Below are positions 18,738-26,824 of a stretch of DNA of 64,000 bases, one piece after another. Position 1 is the stretch's first letter, and the number at the start of each line of letters is the position of its first letter. A program made the translations under genes and the position numbers. The DNA comes from RGEC01 sp964475595 (GTDB lineage: Bacteria; Bacteroidota; Bacteroidia; NS11-12g; UBA955). Under the pieces are notes generated by a model, which was not told the origin of the DNA, did not search any database, and was given only the letters and a program-made list of their open reading frames with translations. The stretch spans positions 62,001 through 126,000 of the forward strand of contig CAYYXG010000003.1 in assembly GCA_964475595.1 (NCBI GenBank), given 5' to 3'.

Positions 18738-19277
18738 ATGGAAAACACCCGTGAACAATACAATGCCATTCTGCAGATTTGCAGAAATATTTTTGAGAAG
18801 AAAAATACGGATTATGGCACTTCCTGGCGTGTTTTTCGTCCCCAAAGCATAACAGATCAGATCTTCATCAAGGCCCAAAGAATCAGAAATATTGAAACCA
18901 GCGGAAAGAATCTGGTGGGGGAAGACATACAGGGTGAGTTCATGGGCATAGTCAATTACAGCATTATTGCGCTGATTCAGCTGCAGTTGCTGGATGAAAA
19001 CAGGGAAACCGGCGATGTTGGTGAAATCCTTGAGCTGTATGATTACCATGCCCGGCTGACCCGTGATTTGATGCTGATGAAAAATACCGATTATGGTGAA
19101 GCGTGGCGCGATATGAGGGTTAGTAGCTTCACCGATTTGATTTTGGTTAAAATTGCACGCATCAAGCAAATTGAAGACAATGCCGGCCAAACCATTGCCA
19201 GCGAGGGTGTATCGGCAAATTATCAGGATATCATCAATTACGCTATTTTTGCTCTAATTAGAATGCAGGAACTATGA
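18738..19277 (+). CDS. DUF1599 (Nmad1-type) protein with duplicated domain
   Basis: A 179-residue protein consisting of two related halves: KKNTDYGTSWRVFRPQSITD..IKAQRIRNIE in the first and MKNTDYGEAWRDMRVSSFTD..VKIARIKQIE in the second. This is the DUF1599 family, classed by sequence analysis among nucleotide-modification-associated domains; the cellular role in Bacteroidetes is unknown. The frame is open to 18666, but the ATG at 18738 gives the normal family length and follows a TAnnTTCG box (18715-18722) by 15 nt. It overlaps the DoxX/MauE gene by ATGA. Confidence 0.85.
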   Translation: MENTREQYNAILQICRNIFEKKNTDYGTSWRVFRPQSITDQIFIKAQRIRNIETSGKNLVGEDIQGEFMGIVNYSIIALIQLQLLDENRETGDVGEILELYDYHARLTRDLMLMKNTDYGEAWRDMRVSSFTDLILVKIARIKQIEDNAGQTIASEGVSANYQDIINYAIFALIRMQEL

Positions 19278-20836
19278 GAATACCCGTTCAGATATCACGT
19301 GTTTTTACCGCTTTACTTTTCATTTTTTCCGGTATGGTAAAACTGAATGATCCCAGCGGTTTTTCTATTAAACTTAATGAATATTTTGATGTTTTTGCGG
19401 CTGATGTAGCCCAAAAGCAAGATTCAATTCACATACAACTTTTGGATGGTGCCACCGTACTGCAGCAGACCAGCTACCCATTGTTTAGTTCGGATAAAAC
19501 CCAACCCTTGCAAATCAATGTTAGCAGCGAGCCCATTGTTGTCGCTGATTCATTGGCTGAAACAGACAGAAGAAAGAAACGCAACCGCAAAACCTTCAAC
19601 CTGAAACTAAATGCCACCTACAAAGAGTTGCCGGCCGGTGAAATGGTGTTTCAACCTCAGGATTCCGGTGCCAAAGCCATGGCAGTGGTTCGCTGCGTGG
19701 TAGCCAATAAAACCATTTATCAGAAAGATATCCATTTTGAAAGTAGCAACAGTGAAGTTTTTAAAGCCGACCTGCAACTGGAACCGTTTGTAAAAAAGGA
19801 AGGAGCCCTACATGGCTTTTTTCTGAGCATGAAGCAATACAGTTTGTATTTCTCAGTGGCATTCTGTGCCCTTGAGGTCATACTGGGTTTTGCCCTGTTG
19901 GTGGGCTGGAGTATATCATTTACTGCCATATCCATGCTCTTGCTGATCGTGTTTTTTACATTTCTCACAGGGTATTCCTGGGTGTATAACAAAGTAACGG
20001 ACTGCGGCTGTTTCGGAGATTTTATTAAACTCAAACCCAAAGAATCATTCATCAAAGACTTGGTGCTTACCGGCCTGATTCTTATCATCGTTTTTGGTCG
20101 GTCATACATCAAACCCTGGTTTAGTAAAGGTTTTGGGTGGAAGTTTATGGGCGTAATTTCCCTGTTGTCAGTGGCTTTTGGCTGGTTGTGCTATTTATAC
20201 TTGCCGGTTTGGGATTTCTTGCCTTATAAGCCAGGAAATGATATCCATAAAATCATGACGGAAATCCCCAAGGGCATGCGCTCTTCAGATAGCATTCAGA
20301 TGCTGTTTGTGCTGGAAAAGGGAACAGACAGCATGAGCGTAACGACAAAAGAATACACCGCAGGATATGAGAAATTTGAAAAGGAGGGATGGAAATTTAG
20401 ACGTAGAATCGATAAGGTTATTGTGGAAGGATATAAGAGTCCGATTCATGATTTTGCCATATCCGATCCCCGCTCCGGAACCGACTTGAAAGACAGTTTC
20501 ATTAGCAGTCAAGGATTTAAGCTGCTATGGGTGGTAACCTATACCGATAAAGTCTATAACGGGGCCAATCCGGAAATTAGTAAAATTTATCAATGGTCGA
20601 AAGGAAATGGTGTGGCGTTTTACCCCGTCACAGCAAGCAGTCCGGAGCCCGCTGCCGCCTATGTTAAAGAACAAAAACTGCCCTTTTTATTTCTATCTGC
20701 CGACCAAAAGATGTTGATGACACTGGCTAGGTATAACCCTACTTTGTATTTGTTTAAAAATGCAGTAGTAGTAGAAAAATGGAGCGGTAGAAATTTGCCC
20801 ACTGAGAAAAAACTGAAGAAACTGATTAGCCGATGA
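19274..20836 (+). CDS. DoxX/MauE-like membrane protein with periplasmic insertion and C-terminal thioredoxin-like domain (BT_3928 family)
   Basis: A 520-residue inner-membrane protein. Residues 1-25 form the first span with the DoxX-type FIFSGMVKLNDP. About 165 residues of beta-rich, presumably periplasmic sequence follow, then four spans at about 185-315 containing the MauE-like motif TDCGCFGD. The last 180 residues look like a thioredoxin-type fold without a CxxC. DoxX/MauE proteins are linked to disulfide or redox chemistry in the envelope; the exact role is unknown. It overlaps the DUF1599 gene and the permease gene by ATGA on each side, so the three are coupled. Confidence 0.8.
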   Translation: MRIPVQISRVFTALLFIFSGMVKLNDPSGFSIKLNEYFDVFAADVAQKQDSIHIQLLDGATVLQQTSYPLFSSDKTQPLQINVSSEPIVVADSLAETDRRKKRNRKTFNLKLNATYKELPAGEMVFQPQDSGAKAMAVVRCVVANKTIYQKDIHFESSNSEVFKADLQLEPFVKKEGALHGFFLSMKQYSLYFSVAFCALEVILGFALLVGWSISFTAISMLLLIVFFTFLTGYSWVYNKVTDCGCFGDFIKLKPKESFIKDLVLTGLILIIVFGRSYIKPWFSKGFGWKFMGVISLLSVAFGWLCYLYLPVWDFLPYKPGNDIHKIMTEIPKGMRSSDSIQMLFVLEKGTDSMSVTTKEYTAGYEKFEKEGWKFRRRIDKVIVEGYKSPIHDFAISDPRSGTDLKDSFISSQGFKLLWVVTYTDKVYNGANPEISKIYQWSKGNGVAFYPVTASSPEPAAAYVKEQKLPFLFLSADQKMLMTLARYNPTLYLFKNAVVVEKWSGRNLPTEKKLKKLISR

Positions 20837-21888
20837 GGGGCTTTATTGCCGGTAAGCTCAAGTTTTTGCTGGCAGTTTTGCTCGGTTTGGTGTTGTTAAT
20901 TTTTACGCTGTTTATGGCATTGCCATCCCCGGAGCAAATTCTCACCGGTCAGCGCAGTGATAAAGCCACTACCACCGCCATTATTAAGGATCTTGGGCTG
21001 GATAAACCCAAATGGGAGCAATTGCTGCTGTATGTCAATGACCTTTCGCCGGTATCTTATTATGGCCATGAAAGTCCGAGGTTATCGCAAACCGGTGGAA
21101 TAACGGTTAGCAAACTAGAGTCAGGTAAAATTCTATTGAAAACGCCCTATCTGCGAACCAGTTTTCAAAGTAAAAAACCCGTTTCTGAAATTATTTCTGA
21201 TGCATTCACCGGTACACTTATGCTGGCATGCACTGCACTTTTGATTGCACTTCTTATAGGTATACCCTTGGGCGTGTTTTCTGCCGTAAAAAGGGGTACC
21301 CCGATAGACAATTTCATTGTGGCTGTTTCTGCAGCGGGAATTTCACTTCCTGCATTTTTTAGCGCAATGTTAATCGCATGGCTTTTTGGGTTTGTATGGA
21401 GGCAATATACCGGACTGGAAATGACAGGCAGTTTGTGGGAAGTGGATCCCATGGGAGAGGGACGCTATCTGGCTTGGAAAAATCTGATTTTACCTTCCAT
21501 AGCATTGGGATTAAGACCCTTGGCGGTGTTTGTTCAGCTTACCCGCAATACGATGGTAGATATTTTGTACCAGGATTATATAAGAACTGCCAGAGCCAAA
21601 GGCCTGTCCGAAAGAAAAGTTATTTGGGTGCACGCCTTTCCCAATGCGGTGAATCCATTGGTGACTTCCATAGGAGGTTGGCTCAGCAGTCTGTTGGCCG
21701 GTTCATTTTTTACAGAATACATTTTTAATTGGAAGGGATTGGGTAAAGTGGCCATAGACGCCCTACAGAATTCAGACCTTCCTGTGATAATGGGAACTGT
21801 ACTTTTTACGGCAATAATTTTCTTTTTTGTCAATCTTCTCACAGAGTTGTGCTATATTTGGCTCGATCCCCGCTTGCGTCATGGATAA
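20833..21888 (+). CDS. DppB/OppB-type ABC transporter permease
   Basis: A 351-residue permease of the dipeptide/oligopeptide/nickel importer class. It has an N-terminal membrane anchor, a periplasmic insert of about 100 residues, and a five-span permease core with the EAA loop DYIRTARAKGLSERKVIWVHAFPNA that contacts the ATPase. The end LLTELCYIWLDPRLRHG is typical of DppB. No DppC, ATPase or binding protein gene lies nearby; partners must be elsewhere. It is coupled to the DoxX/MauE gene by ATGA and its 3' end overlaps aroK by 8 nt. Confidence 0.92.
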   Translation: MRGFIAGKLKFLLAVLLGLVLLIFTLFMALPSPEQILTGQRSDKATTTAIIKDLGLDKPKWEQLLLYVNDLSPVSYYGHESPRLSQTGGITVSKLESGKILLKTPYLRTSFQSKKPVSEIISDAFTGTLMLACTALLIALLIGIPLGVFSAVKRGTPIDNFIVAVSAAGISLPAFFSAMLIAWLFGFVWRQYTGLEMTGSLWEVDPMGEGRYLAWKNLILPSIALGLRPLAVFVQLTRNTMVDILYQDYIRTARAKGLSERKVIWVHAFPNAVNPLVTSIGGWLSSLLAGSFFTEYIFNWKGLGKVAIDALQNSDLPVIMGTVLFTAIIFFFVNLLTELCYIWLDPRLRHG

Positions 21889-22390
21889 AATTTATCTTGT
21901 AGGATTGCCCGGCTCGGGCAAAAGTTACACCGGAAAATGGTTGTCTCGTAGAATGGGATGGGATTTCATTGATCTGGATGAACTCATTGAAAAGAATGAG
22001 AAAAAAACCATTGCAGAGCTATTCAAATTGCTGGGTGAAGAAGGTTTCAGAAACATAGAACAAAAATATTTGAAGGCTACTTTTTCCTATAAACAATGCG
22101 TAATCAGCTGTGGGGGAGGAACACCGGCCTGGGGGCAAAATATGGAACTAATGGGGCGTCATGGTCTCACGGTGTACCTAAATACTGAACTTGCCGAAAT
22201 TGAGAGGCGTCTTGAGGCAGGTAAGGAAAGCCGTCCTTTGTTGGCTCAAAATCAAAACCTGGGCAATCAAATCTCTGAACTCAACGAAAAAAGAAGGCCT
22301 TACTACAGCAGAGCCAAGATTATCTGGAATAAAAATGAACCTACCGAGCAGTTTTTTCGTTCACTGGATCGGTTGGTTGCCATTTACTAA
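21881..22390 (+). CDS. aroK: Shikimate kinase
   Basis: A 169-residue kinase of aromatic amino acid synthesis that phosphorylates shikimate at the 3-hydroxyl. Seen: Walker A GLPGSGKS (residues 7-14), the shikimate-binding FIDLDELIE with its Asp, VISCGGGTPAW and the lid region around ESRPLL. The ATG at 21881 starts 8 nt before the end of the permease gene; the open frame upstream of it reads through the permease in another frame and is not family-like. The aminotransferase gene follows after 14 nt. Confidence 0.95.
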   Translation: MDKIYLVGLPGSGKSYTGKWLSRRMGWDFIDLDELIEKNEKKTIAELFKLLGEEGFRNIEQKYLKATFSYKQCVISCGGGTPAWGQNMELMGRHGLTVYLNTELAEIERRLEAGKESRPLLAQNQNLGNQISELNEKRRPYYSRAKIIWNKNEPTEQFFRSLDRLVAIY

Positions 22391-22404
22391 TTTACTTATT
22401 TTAA

Positions 22405-23589
22405 ATGCCGAATATCGGTAACAGACAGTTTTTTTTACAGCATCTTGCTCAAACCAGCGATGCTCCGTTGTTGCTTGACATCGAACGTGCAGAAGGCCAT
22501 TACATGTTCGATTTCGAAGGTAATCGGTATTTTGATCTGATTTCAGGTATTTCTGTTTCATCGCTTGGCCACAGACATCCACAGATATTAGAGGCCATTC
22601 AAAATCAGTTGCAGCAATACATGCACATCATGGTGTATGGTGAAGTGGTGCAGAGTCCTCAATTACAACTTGCTGAAGCCCTGGGCAAAGTTCTGCCATC
22701 GCAACTGGATAATTTCTATTTCGTGAATTCCGGAAGCGAAGCCATCGAAGGTGCCATGAAACTGGCAAAACGGTATACCGGAAGGACGTTGTTTTTGGCT
22801 CAAACCCATGCTTACCATGGAGGAACCCAAGGGGCGTTGAGTTTGATGAGCAATGAATATTACAGCGGGCCATACAGGCCACTTCTGCCCAATATTCGGT
22901 TTTTGGACGCAGATGATATTACTGCACTCAATGAAATGGAAGAGATACCGGCAGCCATTGTGTTGGAGCTTATTCAGGCAGAACGGGGTTCCATTCCTGT
23001 TTCAAGAGAATATGCAATGGCTGTGCGTGAGTTCTGCAATCGCACCGGAGCACTTATGATAGTTGATGAAATACAGACAGGCATGGGCCGCACGGGTACC
23101 ATGTTTGCTTTTGAACAATATGATATAGTTCCAGACATTCTTGTGTTGGGTAAAGCGCTTGGTGGGGGAATGCCCATGGGAGCATTTATTGCCAATAAGC
23201 ATGTAATGCATTGTTTGTCTGAAAATCCGGTTTTGGGACATATAACTACGTTTGGAGGGCACCCCGTTTGTTGCGCCGCGGCTACCGCTGCAGTGAATAT
23301 AACCGCTGAAAATCTGAGTTTTTATCGGGTGAAAGAAAAAGAAAAACTGTTCAGGGAATTACTGATTCATCCCAAAATACAAAGGGTAGAAGGGAATGGG
23401 TTATTGTTGGCAGCCCATTTGGATAGTGACCTGACTTGCAAAAAAGTGATTCGCAATGCATTAAATGAAGGCGTATTTACCGACTGGTTTTTATATGCGC
23501 CCAATGCGTTGCGTATCGCACCACCACTGAGTATTAGCATGGATGAAATACATGATGTCTGTAATGTGTTGGTCAAAGCGTTAAATTAA
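22405..23589 (+). CDS. Class III PLP-dependent aminotransferase (acetylornithine/ornithine aminotransferase-like)
   Basis: A 394-residue fold-type I aminotransferase. Seen: GEVVQSPQLQLAEAL, the phosphate-binding NSGSEAIEGAMKLAKRYTG, the metal-like IVDEIQTGMGRTG with the conserved Asp, and PLP lysine Lys250 in LGKALGGGMP. It resembles acetylornithine and ornithine aminotransferases and related omega-aminotransferases; the substrate cannot be fixed. No arginine biosynthesis genes are near, so a general aspartate aminotransferase family label is safest. It is the last gene of the run that starts at 18738; a lipoprotein gene begins 51 nt later. Confidence 0.92.
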   Translation: MPNIGNRQFFLQHLAQTSDAPLLLDIERAEGHYMFDFEGNRYFDLISGISVSSLGHRHPQILEAIQNQLQQYMHIMVYGEVVQSPQLQLAEALGKVLPSQLDNFYFVNSGSEAIEGAMKLAKRYTGRTLFLAQTHAYHGGTQGALSLMSNEYYSGPYRPLLPNIRFLDADDITALNEMEEIPAAIVLELIQAERGSIPVSREYAMAVREFCNRTGALMIVDEIQTGMGRTGTMFAFEQYDIVPDILVLGKALGGGMPMGAFIANKHVMHCLSENPVLGHITTFGGHPVCCAAATAAVNITAENLSFYRVKEKEKLFRELLIHPKIQRVEGNGLLLAAHLDSDLTCKKVIRNALNEGVFTDWFLYAPNALRIAPPLSISMDEIHDVCNVLVKALN

Positions 23590-23640
23590 CCATCATTTTT
23601 GGGGGTAAAATGCCAGAATCTTGTTATAAACAATAGAAAA

Positions 23641-24501
23641 ATGAGTAAAATGGGTAAATTCAGCTTCTTGTTAATGGGTGCTATGGTTCTGTTGTTAAGC
23701 ATCAGTGCTTGCAGTAAAATACTGCAGGAAGCCCGCGATAATATTACCAGTGCTGAAGATTTTGCGGCATCTGAAACAGAGGCAGCAGGTCTATTTGATA
23801 TTTCGGATGATATGAATGAAACCAATCTGCAATCAACCATTGTTCCTGAGGGCGCAATTTTTCGATGGATTGATTCAGTGAGTGCTGAGAAGGTATATGA
23901 GCTCGATTTTGGTCCCCTGGGTACCACTACTCCAAAGGGAAAATTGTGCGGAGATGGCAGATATCGTGCAGGCAAAGTTCGAATCACTACTTCTTTTCCA
24001 TACAGCGCCATTGGTGCCGTGGCTAAAGTTTCCACCACCTCAATCAATCCGTATTATAGTGGAGACGGTACCAGCATGACACAGGTAATTACAGATATTT
24101 CCATTAAACGTACCGCAGAGTATGCCTTTGAAATCAATGTAAATAGCAGTGAATTGATTTTTAGTGACGGCACCACCGCAACCCACTTCGGTGTCAGAAA
24201 TGTAACCAAGATGTCAGGGCAAAACACGCCTGGAATTTGGGGAGATGAGTATGAGGTTACCGGCAATGGAGGTGGCATTAATCGCGATGGCGAGGCCTAC
24301 AACTGGAATGTGACAACACCTTTGGTGAAGAGATTGCAGCTGGGTTGTGCCAGAACATTTGTAAAAGGAGTTATCACCATTGAAAACGAAGCGGCCCGTA
24401 ATCCCCTTGAAGTGGACTTTGATCCTTTCAATAATGCCGCTTGTGATCGCACCGCCAAAGCCATTTTTGGAAACCGCAGCGTTAACTTTACGGTGCGCTA
24501 G
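23641..24501 (+). CDS. Lipoprotein of a Bacteroidetes-specific beta-rich family (copy 1 of tandem pair)
   Basis: A 286-residue lipoprotein: signal peptide with lipobox ending LSISAC (Cys24). The mature part has the features I recall from a common uncharacterised Bacteroidetes lipoprotein family: ELDFGP, LCGDGRYRAGKVRITT, YAFEINVNSSELIFSDGTTATHF, IWGDEYEVTGNGGGINRDGEAY, and the ending EVDFDPFNNAACDRTAKAIFGN. Function is unknown. ATG at 23641 gives a proper signal peptide; the 14 codons upstream are not used. The next gene, 14 nt downstream, is a shorter relative. Confidence 0.8.
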   Translation: MSKMGKFSFLLMGAMVLLLSISACSKILQEARDNITSAEDFAASETEAAGLFDISDDMNETNLQSTIVPEGAIFRWIDSVSAEKVYELDFGPLGTTTPKGKLCGDGRYRAGKVRITTSFPYSAIGAVAKVSTTSINPYYSGDGTSMTQVITDISIKRTAEYAFEINVNSSELIFSDGTTATHFGVRNVTKMSGQNTPGIWGDEYEVTGNGGGINRDGEAYNWNVTTPLVKRLQLGCARTFVKGVITIENEAARNPLEVDFDPFNNAACDRTAKAIFGNRSVNFTVR

Positions 24502-24503
24502 TG

Positions 24504-24511
24504 TAACTTTG
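24504..24511 (+). promoter_or_regulatory. TAnnTTTG box immediately before the second lipoprotein gene
   Basis: TAACTTTG lies only 4 nt before the ATG at 24516. If it is a working -7 box the mRNA would begin at about the start codon. No -33 box is evident. Confidence 0.35.
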
Positions 24512-24515
24512 CCTC

Positions 24516-25274
24516 ATGCGGAATGTTATTGGCTTGTGGGGGGCCATATTGCTGTTGTTTGTAGGCTGTAGTAAGCAAGAGGATATTCGGTCCTCTTTTA
24601 ACCCCGCCATTGATAATGCCATCATATTTCAGGGCTTGGCAGCCCATGCTTTTTTGCCTACGGCAGAGGTGTTGAGAGACTGGGGAAATTCCCGTTCGGC
24701 AGGTCCCTTCCTTTTACTCACAGATAGCGGAATATGGTTTGATTATAAAGCAGGAATTACTTGTCCGGATGGATTGACCCGTAAGGGGAAATGCCTCATA
24801 AAAAACGGATTTGGATTGAATGGATTTCAAGACACTTGCTGGATGATGGCATATCCTGTAGACAGTTTTGCTGTATTCGGGAATAAAGGACCTGTGTATT
24901 TGGCCGGTCGGTTAACATTGTTGGTAAAATCGGCGTACGCCATTGAAATATCCGGAACCGGCGAAATAAGCATGTCGAGGGGTTCCTACCCATTTGTGGT
25001 GAATGGCAATATTCAATTGGATCCTCAGGGGCAAACCACCCGAAGTGCCAAATTTAAAACCAACTGGGATACTGAATTTACCCTGGTTGGACAAGAACAA
25101 TACCAATATAAGGTAATTCGCGCCAATGATTGTTTTCCCTGCTTTTCTCTGGGTAATGGTAATAACCAAGCCCGTCAAATCCAAATTGACTTCAATCCGT
25201 TTAACAACACCGCCTGTGATCCTGTGGTAAAGTTTACCTCTGGCAGGGATGAGTGGCTGGAGGATTTATGGTAA
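24516..25274 (+). CDS. Lipoprotein, diverged paralogue of the preceding gene (copy 2)
   Basis: A 252-residue lipoprotein with lipobox LFVGCSK (Cys18). It shares with its upstream neighbour the CPDGLTRKGKCLIKNG element and the C-terminal motif IDFNPFNNTACDPVVKF (copy 1: VDFDPFNNAACDRTAKA), so the pair likely arose by tandem duplication followed by strong divergence. It contains extra cysteines (FQDTCW, DCFPCF). Function is unknown. The 3' end overlaps the convergent nuclease-domain gene by 9 nt. Confidence 0.78.
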   Translation: MRNVIGLWGAILLLFVGCSKQEDIRSSFNPAIDNAIIFQGLAAHAFLPTAEVLRDWGNSRSAGPFLLLTDSGIWFDYKAGITCPDGLTRKGKCLIKNGFGLNGFQDTCWMMAYPVDSFAVFGNKGPVYLAGRLTLLVKSAYAIEISGTGEISMSRGSYPFVVNGNIQLDPQGQTTRSAKFKTNWDTEFTLVGQEQYQYKVIRANDCFPCFSLGNGNNQARQIQIDFNPFNNTACDPVVKFTSGRDEWLEDLW

Positions 25275-25712
25275 GCCACATAGTTTAACAGGCGGCTCAG
25301 ACGGTTTCAGTGCGTTGTTTTCAAAATGTAGCCATGCGTGATGATGCCCATTGGTTACCCACAGCCACGGACAATTGTATGATTTATTGTAAACCGATGC
25401 CTGCAAAACCGTTTCGGTGGTTATTTTAACCTCCGGTGCTTTCACTTCCACCAAACAGGAAAAAGGCCGGTCACTGCATGAGACCATTACATCAAAGCGT
25501 TTTTTCAATCCATTAAACTGAAGTTCTCTTTCCACAGAAATCATGGAAAAAGAAACCCCGAAATGCTCATGCAAATGCCGAATTACGTGCTGTCTGACCC
25601 ATTCTTCCGGTGTTAGGGGGATAAATTTTTTTCGTACCGGGTCAAAAATCAGTTTTTTTTGTCCAACGATTTCAAATGTAAATTCGTAAACAGGAAAATG
25701 AAGCGCTTCCAA
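25266..25712 (-). CDS. Stand-alone HsdR N-terminal-type PD-(D/E)XK domain protein
   Basis: A 148-residue protein resembling the nuclease domain at the N-terminus of type I restriction HsdR subunits, without any helicase. Seen: LIFDPVRKKFIPLTPEEWVRQ (a family hallmark), then RFDVMV and LVEVKAPEV, giving the D...E-x-K nuclease signature, and a possible Gln in ETVLQASVYN. There is no ATG; TTG at 25712 gives a family-like start (EALHFPVYEF), while an open frame reaches 25739 inside holA. It is divergent from holA with only 20 nt between starts. No methylase or specificity gene is nearby, so restriction is unlikely. Confidence 0.82.
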   Translation of the reverse strand: MEALHFPVYEFTFEIVGQKKLIFDPVRKKFIPLTPEEWVRQHVIRHLHEHFGVSFSMISVERELQFNGLKKRFDVMVSCSDRPFSCLVEVKAPEVKITTETVLQASVYNKSYNCPWLWVTNGHHHAWLHFENNALKPSEPPVKLCGLP

Positions 25713-25732
25713 CGCCGTGAAATTAACACAAA

Positions 25733-26752
25733 ATGTCAAAACAGTCTGGAACCATAGATCAATTTATCAGTCTTAGCAAGCGATTTGCATCCAAAGACTG
25801 GGCTCCCCTGATTTTGTTACAGGGCGAAGAAAGCTGGTTTATTGACGCTTTGACAGCAAAAATAGAAGAGGGCGCATTATCAGAAGCAGAGCGCAGCTTC
25901 AATCAGACCATTGTTTATGGTAAGGAAATAAAATCTGCCGAACTGGCCGGTATTGTGAGAAGGTATCCCATGATGAGTAATTTTCAGCTGGTGGTTTTGA
26001 AGGAAGCCCAGAATCTGGAAAACTGGGATATTCTGCTGCCTTATCTGGAGGCGCCTCTATCAAGCACCATCTTTGTCATTGCCTATAAAAATGGCAAAAT
26101 GGATAGCAGAACCAAGGTTTACAAGGCCATAGCCAAAGGTATCGTATACACGGCTGATAAGCTGCGCGATTATCAGGTGAAAGGGTGGATTCCTCAGTTT
26201 TGTCATTTAAAAGGCCGAAGCATTGACAATGCCGCCGTAGATATGCTGGTGGATTTGTTGGGAGCAGATTTAACCCTCATTCACAATGAACTTGAAAAAA
26301 TGTTCATTACCGTAAAGGATGAATTTATCCGGCAACACCATGTGGAGCAGCAGGTTGGATTTAACCGGGAATACAATGTGTTCGAACTGCAATCAGCCCT
26401 TGGAATGAAAGATTTTAATCGCAGTATCCAGATAGCGCATCAAATGGGAGTTAGGGCGGAAAGAGGAGAGATACACCGCGTTGTGCCGGTGCTTTTTGGT
26501 TTCTTCAATAAGGTAGTTTCTGCTCATTACCTAATGGCCAAAAGCGATCAGGAAATGGCCTCTGAACTGGGGGTAAATCCCTTTTTTGTGAAAGATTATC
26601 GTCTGGCAGCCCGTAATTACAATATGAATGACCTTGAAAAGGCGCTTGGTCAGATAAAATTTCTCGATTTGCGACTCAAAGGTGTTCACAGAGGAAGTGC
26701 CGAAGATGGTGATTTATTGGTAGAAGCAGTTTTGGGGATTTTAAAAAATTGA
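25733..26752 (+). CDS. holA: DNA polymerase III subunit delta
   Basis: A 339-residue delta subunit of the clamp loader, which opens the sliding clamp. Early GEESWFIDAL, then an AAA-like domain with NFQLVVLKEAQNLENWDILLPYLE and ITLIAYKNGKMDSR-type sequence, and the C-terminal collar helices with NPFFVKDYRLAARNY and FLDLRLKGVHRG are all typical. It starts divergently to the small nuclease-domain gene, the arrangement I recall from many Bacteroidetes. Confidence 0.93.
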   Translation: MSKQSGTIDQFISLSKRFASKDWAPLILLQGEESWFIDALTAKIEEGALSEAERSFNQTIVYGKEIKSAELAGIVRRYPMMSNFQLVVLKEAQNLENWDILLPYLEAPLSSTIFVIAYKNGKMDSRTKVYKAIAKGIVYTADKLRDYQVKGWIPQFCHLKGRSIDNAAVDMLVDLLGADLTLIHNELEKMFITVKDEFIRQHHVEQQVGFNREYNVFELQSALGMKDFNRSIQIAHQMGVRAERGEIHRVVPVLFGFFNKVVSAHYLMAKSDQEMASELGVNPFFVKDYRLAARNYNMNDLEKALGQIKFLDLRLKGVHRGSAEDGDLLVEAVLGILKN

Positions 26753-26776
26753 TATTATTCTGACTTTTTAAAGTAA

Positions 26777-26804
26777 TTTGGTATATGAAAAAAATGTTAA
26801 TTTG
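26777..26804 (+). promoter_or_regulatory. Putative promoter of the T9SS beta-propeller gene
   Basis: TTTG (26777-26780) and TAATTTG (26798-26804) are separated by 17 nt. The -7 element lacks one spacer base compared with TAnnTTTG. The ATG is 20 nt further on. Confidence 0.45.
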
Positions 26805-26824
26805 CATTCAATATCAACTTACCT

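Noticed and set aside
25266..25712. Type I restriction-modification system at the HsdR-N-like gene
   Set aside because: No helicase part, methylase or specificity subunit nearby; only the nuclease-type domain is present.
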